64,000 nucleotides of DNA from Pseudomonas sp. GM41(2012) (lineage in GTDB: Bacteria > Pseudomonadota > Gammaproteobacteria > Pseudomonadales > Pseudomonadaceae): contig NZ_AKJN02000008.1 in the NCBI RefSeq assembly GCF_000282315.2, positions 950,929 through 1,014,928 on the forward strand, written 5' to 3'. The notes below the pieces were generated by a model. It was not told the origin of the DNA. It worked only from the letters and a program-made list of their open reading frames with translations, and made no database searches. The translations under genes were made by a program, and so were the position numbers. Shown here one piece after another: positions 49,104-57,958 of the stretch. Within the stretch, counting starts at the first letter, position 1. The number at the start of each line of letters is the position of its first letter.

Positions 49104-50387
49104 ATGAAACAGAAAGTGATCGCCTTCTTTCCGGAAGCCGCTTATGGCCCGGCGCTCAATTCAGTCGGTATCGCCCAAGCGTGCGAAGCCCTCGGCCACA
49201 AAGCTGTATTCCTCACCGACCCGGGCATGAGCGGCGTGTATGCCGGGTATGGTTTTGAAGAACACATGGTCAACATGTCGGCGCCCATGCCGGCCGAAGA
49301 AATGGCCCGTTACTGGGTCGATTTCATCAACGGCCACATTCCCAACTTCCGCAAATCCCCGCTGGATCAAATCGACAACTACGTGAAGGAATGCTGGGCC
49401 GCCATCGTCGACACCGCGAAGTGGGCGCAAAAGGATCTGCCGGCGGTGCTGGACAAGGTCAAACCGGACCTGATTTGCGTCGATAACGTGATTCTGTTCC
49501 CGGCGATCAAGCAATACGGCAAGCCCTGGGTGCGGATTATTTCCTGCTCGGAAAACGAAATCGAAGACCCGGATATCCCGCCGCACCTGTCGGGCATGAG
49601 CATCGACGACAAGGCCGGTCACGCACAGTTTCGGCAGCGTTTTGAAGAGGTGATCGGGCCGATTCACGAGGACTTCAACCAGTTCCTGCAAGCCCATGGC
49701 GAGCAGCCGTATCCGCTCGGCACATTCTTCGAAGCCTCGCCTTACATGAACCTGTTGCTGTACCCGGACGCGGTCAAGTTCGAGCGCCGTCATCCGTTGC
49801 CGGCCGAACGCTTCCACTACCTGCAAGGGTGCGTGCGTCACGATACGACGTACGAGATTCCCCAGTTCCGCGCCAACAACGACAAGCCATTGCTCTACGT
49901 CAGTTTTGGCAGCCTCGGTTCCGGCGATGTCGATTTGCTCCAGCGCCTGATCACGGCTGTTGGCAAGTTGCCTTACCGCGCGCTGTTCAACGTCGGTGAG
50001 CACCTCGATGAATACCCGGACCTGCCGGACAACGTGCTGATCTCCAACTGGTTCCCGCAGCCGTCGGTGATTGCCCAGGTCGATGCGGTGATCCACCACG
50101 GCGGCAACAACAGCTTTACCGAGTGCCTGTTCTTCGGCAAACCGGCGATTGTCATGTCGTACGTCTGGGACGGTCACGACAACGCCATGCGCGCTGAAGA
50201 AAGCGGTCACGGTTTCAAGCTCGATCGCTACGACTGGAGCGAAGCGCAGTTGGCGGAAAAACTCGCCGCCTGCCTCAACGACGAAGCGATGCGCCAACGT
50301 TTGCAGGACACCAGCGTGCAAATGCAATCACGCAAAGGGCCAGCGGACGCGGCCGCCATTCTCGACAAGGTGCTTAACAATGCCTGA
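49104..50387 (+). CDS. MGT-type glycosyltransferase (paralogue 2)
   Basis: 427 aa, GT-B fold. It is clearly related to the protein at 42663-43964 (FPEAAYGPALNSVGIAQA against FPEASFGAALNCIGIAQS). Donor site: LLYVSFGSLGSGD, SNWFPQPSVIAQVDAVIHHG and GNNSFTECLFFGKPAIVMSY, then WDGHDNAMRAEESGHG. It overlaps the next gene by 8 nt, so it is an integral part of the importer operon. Likely acceptor: the imported compound or a product of it (inference). GCAGGAG precedes the start. Confidence 0.9.
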   Translation: MKQKVIAFFPEAAYGPALNSVGIAQACEALGHKAVFLTDPGMSGVYAGYGFEEHMVNMSAPMPAEEMARYWVDFINGHIPNFRKSPLDQIDNYVKECWAAIVDTAKWAQKDLPAVLDKVKPDLICVDNVILFPAIKQYGKPWVRIISCSENEIEDPDIPPHLSGMSIDDKAGHAQFRQRFEEVIGPIHEDFNQFLQAHGEQPYPLGTFFEASPYMNLLLYPDAVKFERRHPLPAERFHYLQGCVRHDTTYEIPQFRANNDKPLLYVSFGSLGSGDVDLLQRLITAVGKLPYRALFNVGEHLDEYPDLPDNVLISNWFPQPSVIAQVDAVIHHGGNNSFTECLFFGKPAIVMSYVWDGHDNAMRAEESGHGFKLDRYDWSEAQLAEKLAACLNDEAMRQRLQDTSVQMQSRKGPADAAAILDKVLNNA

Positions 50388-50748
50388 TCAAAACACCACG
50401 GCGGGTTTTACGCCGTACCTCGAAGCCGTCAGCAGTCGCACCGATCTGGTGGACTGGGGCGTGCAGAGCGACGCCGTCGAAGGCGTCTCGCACTCCAGCG
50501 GCCGACTGTTGTTCAAAGGCCCGAACAACAGTCCCGAAACCGGACTTTGGGTCTGCACGCCCGGTCGCTGGCGACTGTCGATTCCCCGTGACGAGCTGTG
50601 CCATTTCATCTCAGGCCATGCCACTTACCGCAATGACGACGGTGAAGTGATCGAAGTTCGCCCCAACACCCTCGTGCTGTTCCCGGCCGGCTGGACCGGC
50701 GAATGCCACGTCCGGGAAACCCTGCGCAACGTTTACATGCTGGCCTGA
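50380..50748 (+). CDS. Cupin_3 family protein A
   Basis: 122 aa, single cupin domain (TGLWVCTPGRWRLSIPRDEL, CHFISGHATYRNDDGEVIEV, LVLFPAGWTGECHVRETLRN). It overlaps the glycosyltransferase end by 8 nt. Related to the next gene, with which it shares most core positions, so the pair arose by duplication. Role in the pathway unknown. Confidence 0.86.
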   Translation: MPDQNTTAGFTPYLEAVSSRTDLVDWGVQSDAVEGVSHSSGRLLFKGPNNSPETGLWVCTPGRWRLSIPRDELCHFISGHATYRNDDGEVIEVRPNTLVLFPAGWTGECHVRETLRNVYMLA

Positions 50749-50774
50749 ACCCGATTTTTTTTGGAGAGCAACAC

Positions 50775-51119
50775 ATGACTACCCCGTTTCTGTACGACCC
50801 GCTGAGCATCACTGACGTCAAGGATTGGGGCGTGATCCCGACCATGCTCGAAGGACAATCCCATGTCTCTGGCGTGGTGCTGCACAAAGGCCCCGAAGGC
50901 CAGTCCGAGTGCGGTGTGTGGATCTGCACGCCGGGTAAATGGTTTTGCCATGTCACCAGCGACGAGTTCTGCCATTTCCTCGAAGGCCGCTGCACGTACG
51001 TCCATGAGTCCGGCGAAGTGATCGAGATCAAACCCGACACGGCCGCCTTTTTCCGCAAGGACTGGAAAGGCGTATGCACCGTCCACGAGACGGTGAAAAA
51101 GGTCTACATGATCCGGTGA
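50775..51119 (+). CDS. Cupin_3 family protein B
   Basis: 114 aa, paralogue of the preceding cupin (CGVWICTPGKWFCHVTSDEF, CHFLEGRCTYVHESGEVIEI). The TGGAGAG ribosome binding site lies 8 nt before the ATG. The conserved Glu and Cys/His positions of the barrel are shared with cupin A, so the two could form a heteromer. Confidence 0.86.
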   Translation: MTTPFLYDPLSITDVKDWGVIPTMLEGQSHVSGVVLHKGPEGQSECGVWICTPGKWFCHVTSDEFCHFLEGRCTYVHESGEVIEIKPDTAAFFRKDWKGVCTVHETVKKVYMIR

Positions 51120-51124
51120 ATGCC

Positions 51125-52192
51125 ATGATTGAAACACGTGCGTTATCGCCAACTCGTGAGGACCAGCGTGCAGCCTTCCTGGCGCGTGCCGGCTTCGCCG
51201 AGGCGCAGCTGGTTGCGTTGCCAGCGGATGCCTCGACCCGGCGTTACTTTCGTTTAAGCGGCGAAGGTCTGTTGCTGATGGATTCGCCACCGCACAGCGA
51301 GCCGATCGGGCCGTTTGTGCAGGTTGCCCGTCACTTGCACGGGCTGGGGCTTTCCGCGCCGGCCCTGGTGCAGGTTGACGAAGAGGCGGGTTTGGCGCTG
51401 ATCGAAGATTTCGGCCACGACACCTACACCCGGTTGCTCTTGGCCGGACATCCCGAAGCGGCGCTGTATCGCTTGGCCGTCGATGTGCTGGTGGCGTTGC
51501 ATCGCGCGCCACCGGCGACAGAAATGGCGCCTTACGATGCCCGGCAACTGAGTGACGAGTGTGCGCTGCTGATCGACTGGTACATCCCGCTGCTGATTGG
51601 CAAGGAGGCGGCGTTCGACCTGCGTGATTCGTTTCTGAAACTGTTCGCCGAGGCCTGTAGCGATGTCGCGCAACGTCGCGAAGCCTTGGTATTGCGCGAC
51701 TTCCATGTCGACAACTTGATGCTGCTGGAAGGCCGCAAAGGCGTTGCGGCCTGCGGGCTGCTGGATTTTCAGGACGCACTGATCGGTGCGGCGGCGTACG
51801 ACTTGATGTCGTTGCTCGAAGACGCTCGCCGCAACGTGCCCGAAGCATTGCGCGTGGCGCTGCTGACGCACTACCTGATGCAACGTCCGGAACTCGATGC
51901 GCCGCGTTTTCTCGACGATTACCGGCGGTTGGCCGCCCAGCGTCACGCCAAGGTGCTGGGGATTTTTGTACGCCTGGCAGGCCACGACGGCAAGCACGGT
52001 TACCTGGCGCATCTGCCGCGCACCCTCGGTTTGTTTGTTCGGGCGCTGGACGCCGAGGCCTTTGCTCCGCTGCGCGATTGGCTCAACCGGCACGTACCGG
52101 GTTGGCGCGAGGATCTGCCGCCCGCGACCTTGGCGACGTTGCGCGAAACCCCTTATCGATTGGTTCAAGGATCAACCCATGACCACGTTTAA
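51125..52192 (+). CDS. AmgK-like anomeric sugar kinase (APH fold)
   Basis: 355 aa, aminoglycoside-phosphotransferase fold. ADASTRRYFRLSGEGLLLMD and EDFGHDTYTRLL match AmgK, the MurNAc/GlcNAc anomeric kinase of Pseudomonas cell-wall recycling. The catalytic loop is LRDFHVDNLMLL, with Asp/Asn in place, and the metal-binding motif is LLDFQDALIGAAAYDLMSLL. The usual amgK lies next to murU elsewhere in the genome, so this is a second, specialised copy. It probably makes a sugar-1-phosphate for the GlmU-like protein encoded two genes downstream. It overlaps the next gene by 14 nt. Confidence 0.84.
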   Translation: MIETRALSPTREDQRAAFLARAGFAEAQLVALPADASTRRYFRLSGEGLLLMDSPPHSEPIGPFVQVARHLHGLGLSAPALVQVDEEAGLALIEDFGHDTYTRLLLAGHPEAALYRLAVDVLVALHRAPPATEMAPYDARQLSDECALLIDWYIPLLIGKEAAFDLRDSFLKLFAEACSDVAQRREALVLRDFHVDNLMLLEGRKGVAACGLLDFQDALIGAAAYDLMSLLEDARRNVPEALRVALLTHYLMQRPELDAPRFLDDYRRLAAQRHAKVLGIFVRLAGHDGKHGYLAHLPRTLGLFVRALDAEAFAPLRDWLNRHVPGWREDLPPATLATLRETPYRLVQGSTHDHV

Positions 52193-53687
52193 CACTGACA
52201 TTGCCCTGCGTTTCATCAACGCCGAGTACCAGCCCCTGACGAATGCCCGCGCCCGCGAAGTGCTTGACCCGGCGACGCTGCAACCTGTCGGGCGCGTCGG
52301 CGTATGCGGCGAAGCCGACGTGCAGGCCTCCGTCGATGCCGCCACCGCCGCGCAAAAACAATGGCGGTTGATCGACGCCAAAAGCCGTGCCGCGCGCTTG
52401 CATCAGTTGGCCAATGCCATCGAACAGAACGTCGCCTGCAACCGCGAAGTCGCGCGATTGATGACCCTGGAAATGGGTAAGCCGTTTCCTGAAGCCATGG
52501 GCGAATTGGCGAACTGCGCGCCGATCTTTCGCTACTACGCGGAAATGGCCCGGGACGATGCGGGCAAGGTCGCCGGCACCACGCAGATCGGCTCGTTCCA
52601 GCATGTGCGTTATGAGCCGTATGGTGTCAGCGTGCACATCATGCCGTTCAACTTTCCGATCCTGTTGATGTGCTGGACGGTCGCTGCATCGCTGGCGGCG
52701 GGCAACGCCTGCATCGTCAAACCGGCGGAAGCCACAACCCTTTGCACGCTCAAGTTCATGGAGCACTTCACCTCGCTGTTGCCGGGTCTGGTGTCTTGCG
52801 TGCCGGGCGATGCGGTGACTGCGCAGTTGCTGGTGAAGTCGACCGGGACTCACGCCGTGGCTTTTACCGGCAGCGTCGCGGCGGGCAAAGCGGTGGCGGT
52901 GGCCTGTGCAGAACAAATGAAACCGTGCGTCATCGAGGCCGGTGGCAGCGATCCACTGATCATCTCGAAACACGCACCACTGGACGTCGCAGCGGCGGGA
53001 GCGGTGACCGCGGCGTTCCACCTGAGCGGGCAGATTTGCACCTCGGCAGAACGCTTCTACGTGGTCGATGAGATCCACGATGAGTTCGTCGAGCAGTTCG
53101 CCGAACGTACCCGCGCCTTGCGCATTGGTCATGGTCTGGAGCGTACGGAAATCGGCCCGATGGTCAGCGAAGCCGCACGCAACAAGGTCATGCGCCTGGT
53201 CGACGACGCCGTGGCCAAGGGTGCGACGCTGATCTGCGGTGGACGGATTCCACCACAGCATACGGTGGGCTGGTTCTACGAACCGACCATTCTCACCGGC
53301 GTGACCCGCGACATGGCGATTCTCCAGGAAGAGTGCTTCGGCCCGGTCGCGGCGATTTGCCGTGTCAGCGATTTCGACGAAGCGGTGCGTCTGGCCAATG
53401 ACTCGCCGTTCGGTCTCGGCGCATCGCTGTTCACCACCGATCTTGCCGAAACCATGGAAGCCGCCGAGCGTCTCGAAGCCGGGATGGTCTGGGTCAACAA
53501 CCCACTGATCGACAACGACGCGCTGCCGTTTGGTGGCTGGAAGATGTCGGGCCTGGGCCGCGAACTCGGGCGTCAGGGTCTTGAAGCGTTCCGGCGCTCG
53601 AAAATGGTCATCATCGATCACCAGCCGAAAATTCAGGACTGGTGGTATCCGTATGCCGACGACGTGTTCTATCGCGATCAGGTTTAA
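52179..53687 (+). CDS. Aldehyde dehydrogenase (succinate-semialdehyde type)
   Basis: 502 aa NAD(P)-dependent ALDH. Motifs: IMPFNFPILLMCW (Asn of the oxyanion hole), FTGSVAAGKAVA, catalytic Glu in EAGGSDPLII and Cys in HLSGQICTSAERF, ending GGWKMSGLGRELGRQG. It oxidises an aldehyde to an acid; similarity is to GabD-like enzymes. The ATG at 52179 overlaps the kinase end. Confidence 0.92.
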   Translation: MTTFNTDIALRFINAEYQPLTNARAREVLDPATLQPVGRVGVCGEADVQASVDAATAAQKQWRLIDAKSRAARLHQLANAIEQNVACNREVARLMTLEMGKPFPEAMGELANCAPIFRYYAEMARDDAGKVAGTTQIGSFQHVRYEPYGVSVHIMPFNFPILLMCWTVAASLAAGNACIVKPAEATTLCTLKFMEHFTSLLPGLVSCVPGDAVTAQLLVKSTGTHAVAFTGSVAAGKAVAVACAEQMKPCVIEAGGSDPLIISKHAPLDVAAAGAVTAAFHLSGQICTSAERFYVVDEIHDEFVEQFAERTRALRIGHGLERTEIGPMVSEAARNKVMRLVDDAVAKGATLICGGRIPPQHTVGWFYEPTILTGVTRDMAILQEECFGPVAAICRVSDFDEAVRLANDSPFGLGASLFTTDLAETMEAAERLEAGMVWVNNPLIDNDALPFGGWKMSGLGRELGRQGLEAFRRSKMVIIDHQPKIQDWWYPYADDVFYRDQV

Positions 53688-53714
53688 CTCATTCAGGTAC
53701 ACGGGAGGGTCGCA

Positions 53715-54680
53715 ATGGGCGACAACATTTCCTGGCCAACCCTGGCGGTGATTCTCGCCGCCGGGCAGGGCACTCGCATGCGTTCGCAGTTGCCGAAAGT
53801 CATGCACCCGGTGGGCAATAGGCCGCTGCTCGGCCACGTGCTGGCGGCGGTCGAGGCCGCGGGCATCGAGCAAGTGGCGGTGGTGCTGGGTGCTGGCAGT
53901 CGGCCGGTTGCCGATTACTTGCAACGGGTTGCGCCCACTGCGCGGCTGTTTACCCAGCACGAACAATTGGGCACGGCGCACGCGTTGCTCGCGGCTCGCG
54001 TCGCGTTGCAGGCCCATGAGCAGGGCTGCGTGCTGGTGCTGTTTGGCGATTCACCCTTGATCAGTCCGCAGACATTGTTGCAGCTCCGTCAGACCCTGAT
54101 CGACGGTGCAGCGGTCGCGGTTGCAGGGTTTCACACTCAACACCCCGGGCCTTATGGGCGACTGCTGGTGGAAGAGGGCCGCTTGCTGGCGATCCGCGAA
54201 GCCAAGGACGCCAGCCCGCAAGAATTGGCAGTCGGCTTCTGCAATGGCGGTGTCATGGGCTTGCGCGCCGACACCTGTCTCTGGTTGCTGGAACGCATCG
54301 ACAACCAAAACGCGCAAGGCGAGTACTACCTCACCGACGCGGTGGCTATGGCCAACAGCGCCGGGCTGCAAGTGACGGCAGTGGAAGTCGATGAAGACGA
54401 CGTGCTCGGGGTTAATGATCGCGAGCAATTGCATGCCGCCGAACAGCTTTTCCAGCAGCGTCGACGCCAAGCGGTCATGCAGTCGGGCGTCAGCCTGATG
54501 GCGGCGGATACTGTGTTCTTCAGTGCTGATACGCAGCTGGCCAGCGACGTATGCATTGAACCTTGCGTGGTGTTTGGGCCGGGCGTGAGCGTGGGCAGCG
54601 GGGTGCGGGTCGACGCGTTCAGTCGACTGGAAAATATTCGCTTGGAGCAGCCGCTGAATGAAGGCGTTCGCCATGCGTGA
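53715..54680 (+). CDS. GlmU-like nucleotidyltransferase lacking the acetyltransferase domain
   Basis: 321 aa. The N-terminal ~230 residues are the pyrophosphorylase domain: LAAGQGTRMRSQLPKVMHPV, VLVLFGDSPLIS and GVNDREQLHAAEQLFQQRRR. The remaining ~60 residues are the first coils of a left-handed beta-helix and then stop, whereas GlmU is ~455 aa. It should transfer UMP (or another NMP) to a sugar-1-phosphate and not acetylate. GGGAGGG precedes the ATG. The last gene of the operon. Confidence 0.86.
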   Translation: MGDNISWPTLAVILAAGQGTRMRSQLPKVMHPVGNRPLLGHVLAAVEAAGIEQVAVVLGAGSRPVADYLQRVAPTARLFTQHEQLGTAHALLAARVALQAHEQGCVLVLFGDSPLISPQTLLQLRQTLIDGAAVAVAGFHTQHPGPYGRLLVEEGRLLAIREAKDASPQELAVGFCNGGVMGLRADTCLWLLERIDNQNAQGEYYLTDAVAMANSAGLQVTAVEVDEDDVLGVNDREQLHAAEQLFQQRRRQAVMQSGVSLMAADTVFFSADTQLASDVCIEPCVVFGPGVSVGSGVRVDAFSRLENIRLEQPLNEGVRHA

Positions 54681-54683
54681 TTA

Positions 54684-54715
54684 GCCCCTGCTACAGGGGC
54701 GTGTTTCGGTTTTAT
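54684..54715. terminator. Terminator between convergent operons
   Basis: GCCCCTG/CAGGGGC with loop CTA (54684-54700), followed by GTGTTTCGGTTTTATT. It lies between the two convergent ABC-importer operons. Confidence 0.78.
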
Positions 54716-56188
54716 TCACTTCAGATACCACCCCCACGGCTGGTCACTGACGTACTCGGTCACTTGCTTGATCTCCAGGTAATTGTGCAAACCCCACTGG
54801 CCGAGTTCTCGGCCAATACCGCTGTGTTTCATGCCGCCCCAAGGCGCTTCGACAAAGGTCGGTTGCGAGCAGTTGACCCAGATAATCCCGGCGCGCAGTT
54901 GGTTGGCGACGCGAGCGGTGCGTTGTAAGTCGGCACTCATCACGGCGGCAGCGAGGCCGAAGCGACTGGCGTTGGCCATTTGCACCGCTTGTTCTTCGGT
55001 CTTGAAACGCTTGATGCACAGCACCGGGCCGAACACTTCTTCACGCCAGAGAATGCTGCTGTGTCCCGGCTCGTCGAAGATCGCCGGCTCAATGAAATAG
55101 CCGTCTGGCAAATGCGCCGGTTGCCGACCTCCGGTGAGCAGGCGTGCGCCGCTGGCCAGTCCTTGATCGATAAAGCCGAGGACCTTGTCGTGCTGACCTC
55201 GGCTGACCAAAGGGCCCAACAACACGCCGGGTTCCAGCCCTGGGCCGATGGTGATCTTGCGGGTTTCCTCAACCAGTCGTTCGATCAGCCTCGAGGCAAT
55301 GTTTTCCTGTACCAGCAAGCGTGAGGTGGCGCTGCACACCTGGCCCTGATTCCAGAAAATCCCGAACAGAATCCACTCCACCGCAGCCTCGACATCGGCG
55401 TCGTCGAACACGATGAACGCCGACTTTCCGCCCAGTTCCAGGCTGATGTTCTTGATGTCGCGGGCCGCTGCCGACATGATTTTCGCCCCGGTGGGCACGC
55501 TGCCGGTGAAGGCCAGTTTGTCCACGCCGGGGTGCTCGGTGAGCGGACCACCGGCATCGGCCCCGAGACCGCTCACGACGTTCAGGACTCCGGCCGGAAG
55601 ACCGATGCGGTCGGCGGCGGCCGCCAGTTCCTGTGCCGTGAGTGGCGTCAGCTCGGACGGCTTCAACACCAGCGTCGCCCCGGCAGCCAGCGCCGGGGCG
55701 ACCTTCCACGCGGCCATCAGCAGCGGGTAGTTCCAGGGAATGATCTGCCCGGCAACGCCGATCGGTTCATGGCGGATGCGGCAGCGAAAACGTGCGTCCG
55801 GCAAGGCCAAAGGTTGATCCTGCTGCTGGTCCAGTTCACGGGCCAGCCCGGCGTAATAGCGAAAGCAACCAATCGCATCGCCCACGTCCCACTGCGCTTC
55901 GGGCAACGGTTTGCCGTTGTCGCGTACTTCCAGTTCCGCCAGCGCCTGTTGACCGTTCTCCAGTTCATCGGCCATCGCTTCCAGCCACTGCGCGCGTTCG
56001 GCGCCCGTGGTTTGGCTCCAGCCGTTATCGAATGCTCGCCGGGCGGCGCGCACTGCATGATCGACGTCTTCTTCAGTGCCCGCGGCGACCCGATGGAAAA
56101 CCTGCCCGGTGGCCGGGTCGATGACGTCCAGGTAACCGCCCAGGTCCGGGCTGACCCACTCGCCGTTGATGTAAAGCTGATCACGCAT
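54716..56188 (-). CDS. Aldehyde dehydrogenase (betaine-aldehyde type)
   Basis: 490 aa. Motifs: GQIIPWNYPLLMAAWKVAPA, FTGSVPTGAKIM, catalytic Glu in ELGGKSAFIV and Cys in NQGQVCSATSRLLV, ending in WGGMKHSGIGRELGQWG. Closest in style to aldehyde dehydrogenases for betaine aldehyde or aminoaldehydes. It overlaps the permease gene by 8 nt, so it works on a product of the compound carried by this importer. Confidence 0.92.
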   Translation of the reverse strand: MRDQLYINGEWVSPDLGGYLDVIDPATGQVFHRVAAGTEEDVDHAVRAARRAFDNGWSQTTGAERAQWLEAMADELENGQQALAELEVRDNGKPLPEAQWDVGDAIGCFRYYAGLARELDQQQDQPLALPDARFRCRIRHEPIGVAGQIIPWNYPLLMAAWKVAPALAAGATLVLKPSELTPLTAQELAAAADRIGLPAGVLNVVSGLGADAGGPLTEHPGVDKLAFTGSVPTGAKIMSAAARDIKNISLELGGKSAFIVFDDADVEAAVEWILFGIFWNQGQVCSATSRLLVQENIASRLIERLVEETRKITIGPGLEPGVLLGPLVSRGQHDKVLGFIDQGLASGARLLTGGRQPAHLPDGYFIEPAIFDEPGHSSILWREEVFGPVLCIKRFKTEEQAVQMANASRFGLAAAVMSADLQRTARVANQLRAGIIWVNCSQPTFVEAPWGGMKHSGIGRELGQWGLHNYLEIKQVTEYVSDQPWGWYLK

Positions 56189-57008
56189 GGTGTGACTCCT
56201 GGACGCCGGTGCGGCGGTTTTGCAGGTGACGGGAAGTGAACAGCAGCGCCAGCGACGCGCAGATGATGACGGTCGAGACCGCGTTGATCTCCGGCGTCAC
56301 GCCACGGCGGATGGACGAAAAGATATAGATCGGCAATGTCGTTTCGGAGCCCGCGACAAAGAACGCGATGATGAAATCGTCGAAGCTGAAGGTGAACGCC
56401 AGCAGAAACCCGGCCATGATCGCCGGACTGATCTGCGGCAAGGTGACCCGCCAGAACGTTTGCATCGGCGGCGCATAGAGGTCCGCCGAGGCTTCGAGCA
56501 AGGCTTTGTCCAGCGAGTCGACGCGGCTGCGCACGATCACCATGACCAGTGCCATGGTGAACAGCGAGTGCGCGGCGATCACCGTGAAGAAGCCCATGTT
56601 CAACCGTGGAACGCTCGGTATCCAGGCTGCGAGCAACGGGTTGATCAGGTCGAACAGGCTAATGAATGCAATCAGCGTCGAGATGCCGATGACAATGCCC
56701 GGCACGATGATCGCGCAATAGGTTAGCGCATCGAACAGCAACCGCACTTTGGCGCCGGCGCGCTGCAAGCCGAACACCGCGAGCGTGCCGAACAGCGTGG
56801 CAATCACCGCTGAAGTGAAAGCAATGAACGCGCTATGACCCAGTGCCTCCATGATGAACGGGTTGCCAAACGCGCGACCAAACCACTGCACCGAGCAGCA
56901 TTCGAACGCTAGGCCACTGCGCCCGGCGTTGAAGCTGAACAGCACAATCAACGCGATCGGTGCGTAGAGAAACAGGTACAGCGAAGTCGAATAGCTGCGC
57001 AGCCACAT
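56181..57008 (-). CDS. ABC transporter permease (PotC-like, second importer)
   Basis: 275 aa, six predicted membrane segments; EAA loop LLEASADLYAPPMQTFWRVT. The ATG at 57008 has GGAGGG upstream; an in-frame extension of 11 residues is rejected. It follows the first permease with a 1-nt gap. Confidence 0.91.
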   Translation of the reverse strand: MWLRSYSTSLYLFLYAPIALIVLFSFNAGRSGLAFECCSVQWFGRAFGNPFIMEALGHSAFIAFTSAVIATLFGTLAVFGLQRAGAKVRLLFDALTYCAIIVPGIVIGISTLIAFISLFDLINPLLAAWIPSVPRLNMGFFTVIAAHSLFTMALVMVIVRSRVDSLDKALLEASADLYAPPMQTFWRVTLPQISPAIMAGFLLAFTFSFDDFIIAFFVAGSETTLPIYIFSSIRRGVTPEINAVSTVIICASLALLFTSRHLQNRRTGVQESHHA

Positions 57009-57009
57009 G

Positions 57010-57927
57010 TCACAACCCTCCGTCGGCAGGGCGGCCGCCATAGCGCGCCACCAGTTTCAAATACACGCCGATGATCAGCAGCATCATCGCCACCAAGGTC
57101 ATCGCCAGCGCGCTGCCGAAAGGCCAGTTGCGCGATTGCAGGAACAGGTCGACCAATGCATTACCGACGAAGAACACTTTGCCGCCACCGAGAATGGCCG
57201 GGATCAGGAACTCGCCCATCAACAGGATGAACACCAGCATCACTCCGGTGATGATCCCGGGCGCGGAGAGTGGCAGGGTGATTCGCCGGAAACTTTCGAA
57301 AGCGCTGGCACCCAGGTCCGCCGACGCTTCGAGCAGACGCTTGTCGAGTTTTTCCAGGCTGACGTAAATCGGGAACACCATCAGCGGCAAGTAGCCGTAA
57401 ACGATGCCGATCAGCACCGCCCATGGCGTATTGATCAGCCGCACGTCTTCAAGGCCAAGGCTTGCGAGCAAGGCTGGAATGCCCTTGCCGCTGAGGATGA
57501 AAATCCAGGCGTAAGTGCGGATCAGGAAACTGGTCCAGAACGGCACGATCACCAGCGTCAGCAACAGCGAGCGATTGCGGGTGACCTTGACCGCCAGAAA
57601 ATACGCCAGCGGGTATGCCGCCACCAGGCACACCAGCGTGCCCAGTGGCGCCAACATCAGCGTGTTACTGAACGCCGCGCCACGGGAACCGAGGTTCAAA
57701 TAGTTGGCCAGCGTGAAGCCCCCGGCGTAACCGCCCACGGCACTGCGCTCGCCGAAACTGAAGACCAGGATGATCACCAGCGGCATCAACAACAGCAGCA
57801 GGAACCACAGGGTCGAGGGCAAGAGCATCAGCAGGGTGATCCGCCGACCGAGGCCGCGCCGCTGGCGAACCTCGACCGACAGGGCACTGCCCGGCTGCAC
57901 CGTTTGCGGGTGGGTGACGGCGTTCAT
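57010..57927 (-). CDS. ABC transporter permease (PotB-like, second importer)
   Basis: 305 aa. A first membrane segment at ~30-50 (ITLLMLLPSTLWFLLLLLMP) and EAA loop LLEASADLGASAFESFRRIT. GAGGAG precedes the ATG at 57927. Confidence 0.91.
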   Translation of the reverse strand: MNAVTHPQTVQPGSALSVEVRQRRGLGRRITLLMLLPSTLWFLLLLLMPLVIILVFSFGERSAVGGYAGGFTLANYLNLGSRGAAFSNTLMLAPLGTLVCLVAAYPLAYFLAVKVTRNRSLLLTLVIVPFWTSFLIRTYAWIFILSGKGIPALLASLGLEDVRLINTPWAVLIGIVYGYLPLMVFPIYVSLEKLDKRLLEASADLGASAFESFRRITLPLSAPGIITGVMLVFILLMGEFLIPAILGGGKVFFVGNALVDLFLQSRNWPFGSALAMTLVAMMLLIIGVYLKLVARYGGRPADGGL

Positions 57928-57958
57928 GGGGGACTCCTCATTGGCCATGGTCAGGCGA

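Noticed and set aside
51125..52192. Aminoglycoside resistance kinase
   Set aside because: The APH fold is present, but the motifs fit AmgK-type sugar kinases and the operon context is metabolic.
52083..54017. 644-codon ORF opposite the ALDH and GlmU-like genes
   Set aside because: Arg/His-rich shadow frame spanning two convincing genes.
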